Positions 5,205 through 5,973 of a DNA stretch of 5,973 bases are shown here, one piece after another. Under the pieces are notes generated by a model that ran no database searches, was not told the DNA's origin, and worked only from the letters and a program-made list of their open reading frames with translations. The position numbers were made by a program, and so were the translations under genes. How positions within the stretch are numbered: the stretch's first letter is position 1; each line of letters begins with the position of its first letter. The DNA is taken from contig JAQTRB010000112.1 in the NCBI GenBank assembly GCA_028712015.1, positions 1 to 5,973 on the forward strand, in the 5' to 3' direction. This DNA comes from Syntrophales bacterium. Lineage in GTDB: Bacteria > Desulfobacterota > Syntrophia > Syntrophales > UBA5619.

Positions 5205-5973
5205 TTACATCAAATATTCCTGATAATGGTACACAAAAGGGGTGATGAACATCAAACAGTCCAGACGGTCGAGGATCCCACCGTGACCGGGCAGCAGCGT
5301 CCCGGAATCCTTGACCCCGCCCTCCCTTTTCAAAGCCGATTCGCACAGATCTCCAAGTTGACCGGCAATGCTTCCCACGAACCCCAACAAAACAGCATGG
5401 ACCACCGGCATCTCAGGAAAAAAGAAAAAACGAAAGAGAATGCAGCCGGCAATGCTTCCGCCCACCAGTCCCATCGTTCCTTCCACGGTCTTTCCCGGAC
5501 TGACCTCGGGCAGCAATTTTCTTTTCCCGAACCGCCGTCCGATATAGAATGCCGCGATATCCCCGGAAAAAGCCAGAACGAGGATGAAAAACACCCACAG
5601 AACGCCTGAAGCCGTGTTACGAATCAGGATGAAATGGGCCATCAACAGCGGAATGTAGAGAATCCCCAAAATGACCCGCGCGGCACGCGTCATGTCCGGA
5701 CCGGTTTTCCGCACGCGGAGAAGGTTCATCATCAGAACGGCCATGACCGAAAAGATCAGGCCGGTGAACAGCAGGGGAAGGTTCCCAAAGAATGCCGTCA
5801 AGAGGATGAAAAGGGCGACGATCAGGGTCTCCGTCTTCTCGAGGAGGAACCCCTGTCCGAAGGAGATCCGGTTGTACTCCTGCATGCCCATCATGGAGGC
5901 CAGAATGATCAGAATGGAGAAAATGATCTCGCCGCCGAATGCGATGATTCCAAAGAGTATCGGAACGGCGACG
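5205..5973 (-). CDS. cdsA: Phosphatidate cytidylyltransferase, 5' end cut off
   Basis: CdsA joins CTP and phosphatidic acid to form CDP-diacylglycerol, the precursor of all bacterial phospholipids, in the inner membrane. The open frame runs off the window at 5973 with no stop, giving 255 visible residues. An internal ATG at 5894 is not the start, because the 26 residues before it are a typical hydrophobic first helix. With a family length of about 265-285 residues, only some 10-25 residues are missing. SGDIAAFYIGRRFG at 136-149 and SPGKTVEG at 158-165 are conserved CTP-transferase blocks. The full family signature spans visible residues 212-238 (positions 5259-5339): Ser212, Lys215-Arg216, Lys221-Asp222, His230-Gly-Gly, Asp235-Arg and Asp238. 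Many hydrophobic helices fit a polytopic protein. It supplies the substrate of PssA four genes downstream, and its stop abuts dxr. Confidence 0.96.
   Translation of the reverse strand, partial: VAVPILFGIIAFGGEIIFSILIILASMMGMQEYNRISFGQGFLLEKTETLIVALFILLTAFFGNLPLLFTGLIFSVMAVLMMNLLRVRKTGPDMTRAARVILGILYIPLLMAHFILIRNTASGVLWVFFILVLAFSGDIAAFYIGRRFGKRKLLPEVSPGKTVEGTMGLVGGSIAGCILFRFFFFPEMPVVHAVLLGFVGSIAGQLGDLCESALKREGGVKDSGTLLPGHGGILDRLDCLMFITPFVYHYQEYLM
5218..5221 (-). promoter_or_regulatory. Distant ribosome-binding site of dxr
   Basis: AGGA on the minus strand lies 13 nt before the dxr ATG, longer than the usual 5-9 nt. No closer purine-rich match is visible, so dxr translation may depend on ribosomes finishing cdsA at the abutting TAAATG junction. 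Confidence 0.4.

Larger units (their letters stand above)
1..5973 (-). other. Probable single operon for envelope lipid and precursor genes
   Basis: Seven consecutive genes share one strand with junctions of 0, -4, 2, 60, -4 and 63 bases from cdsA to asd. No terminator is visible between them, and both ends run off the window. Three of the junctions (cdsA/dxr, dxr/rseP, psd/pssA) place stop and start on top of or against each other, which suggests translational coupling. In related bacteria uppS and the frr-pyrH-tsf-rpsB group often lie upstream of cdsA; that is family knowledge and not seen here. Confidence 0.75.

Noticed and set aside
4137..5609. A 490-codon open frame on the plus strand across dxr and cdsA
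   Set aside because: It is antisense in exact codon register with both genes, which share a frame because they abut. It stays open simply because TTA, CTA and TCA codons are absent from those stretches. Its translation has low-complexity, Arg/His/Gln-rich composition and no recognisable motif.
5205..5894. A complete 229-residue cdsA starting at the ATG at 5894
   Set aside because: The same frame continues without a stop to the window edge and encodes a typical first membrane helix, so the gene is partial and its start lies off the window.

Overview
This window carries a tightly packed cluster of seven housekeeping genes, all on the minus strand, with no mobile element, CRISPR array, RNA gene or foreign-looking insert that I can see. 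Read in the direction of transcription, from position 5973 down to 1, the order is cdsA (5' end cut by the window edge), dxr, rseP, tsaB, psd, pssA and asd (3' part cut by the window edge). Moderate-to-high GC, the short-form phosphatidylserine decarboxylase, the single-PDZ RseP and the cdsA-dxr-rseP-tsaB-psd-pssA order suggest a Gram-negative bacterium of the Desulfobacterota (former Deltaproteobacteria, Syntrophus- or Geobacter-like). That placement is inference from gene order and protein style, not a database result.

Layout: cdsA (5973-5205) abuts dxr (5204-4041) with no gap (TAAATG). dxr overlaps rseP (4044-2944) by four bases (TTGA), and rseP uses a TTG start. tsaB (2941-2231) follows rseP after two bases. 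A 60-base gap then leads to psd (2170-1520), which overlaps pssA (1523-741) by four bases (ATGA). A 63-base gap separates pssA from asd (677-1). No terminator-like hairpin with a T-run is visible in either gap, so one long transcript is plausible. Each gap holds a small inverted repeat and a weak promoter-like pair, so internal initiation before psd or asd is possible.

Function: the unit encodes the whole route from phosphatidic acid to phosphatidylethanolamine. CdsA makes CDP-diacylglycerol, PssA makes phosphatidylserine and Psd decarboxylates it. Dxr is the committed step of the MEP isoprenoid pathway, which supplies undecaprenyl and quinone precursors. RseP is an intramembrane metalloprotease of the envelope stress response. 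Asd makes aspartate semialdehyde for diaminopimelate (peptidoglycan), lysine, threonine and methionine. TsaB belongs to the tRNA t6A modification machinery. The common thread is cell-envelope growth plus one translation-fidelity gene.

I found no previously undescribed system. The points worth a second look are small: translational coupling junctions, the TTG start of rseP, an 18-bp near-palindrome over the psd ribosome-binding region, and an A8 run inside dxr.
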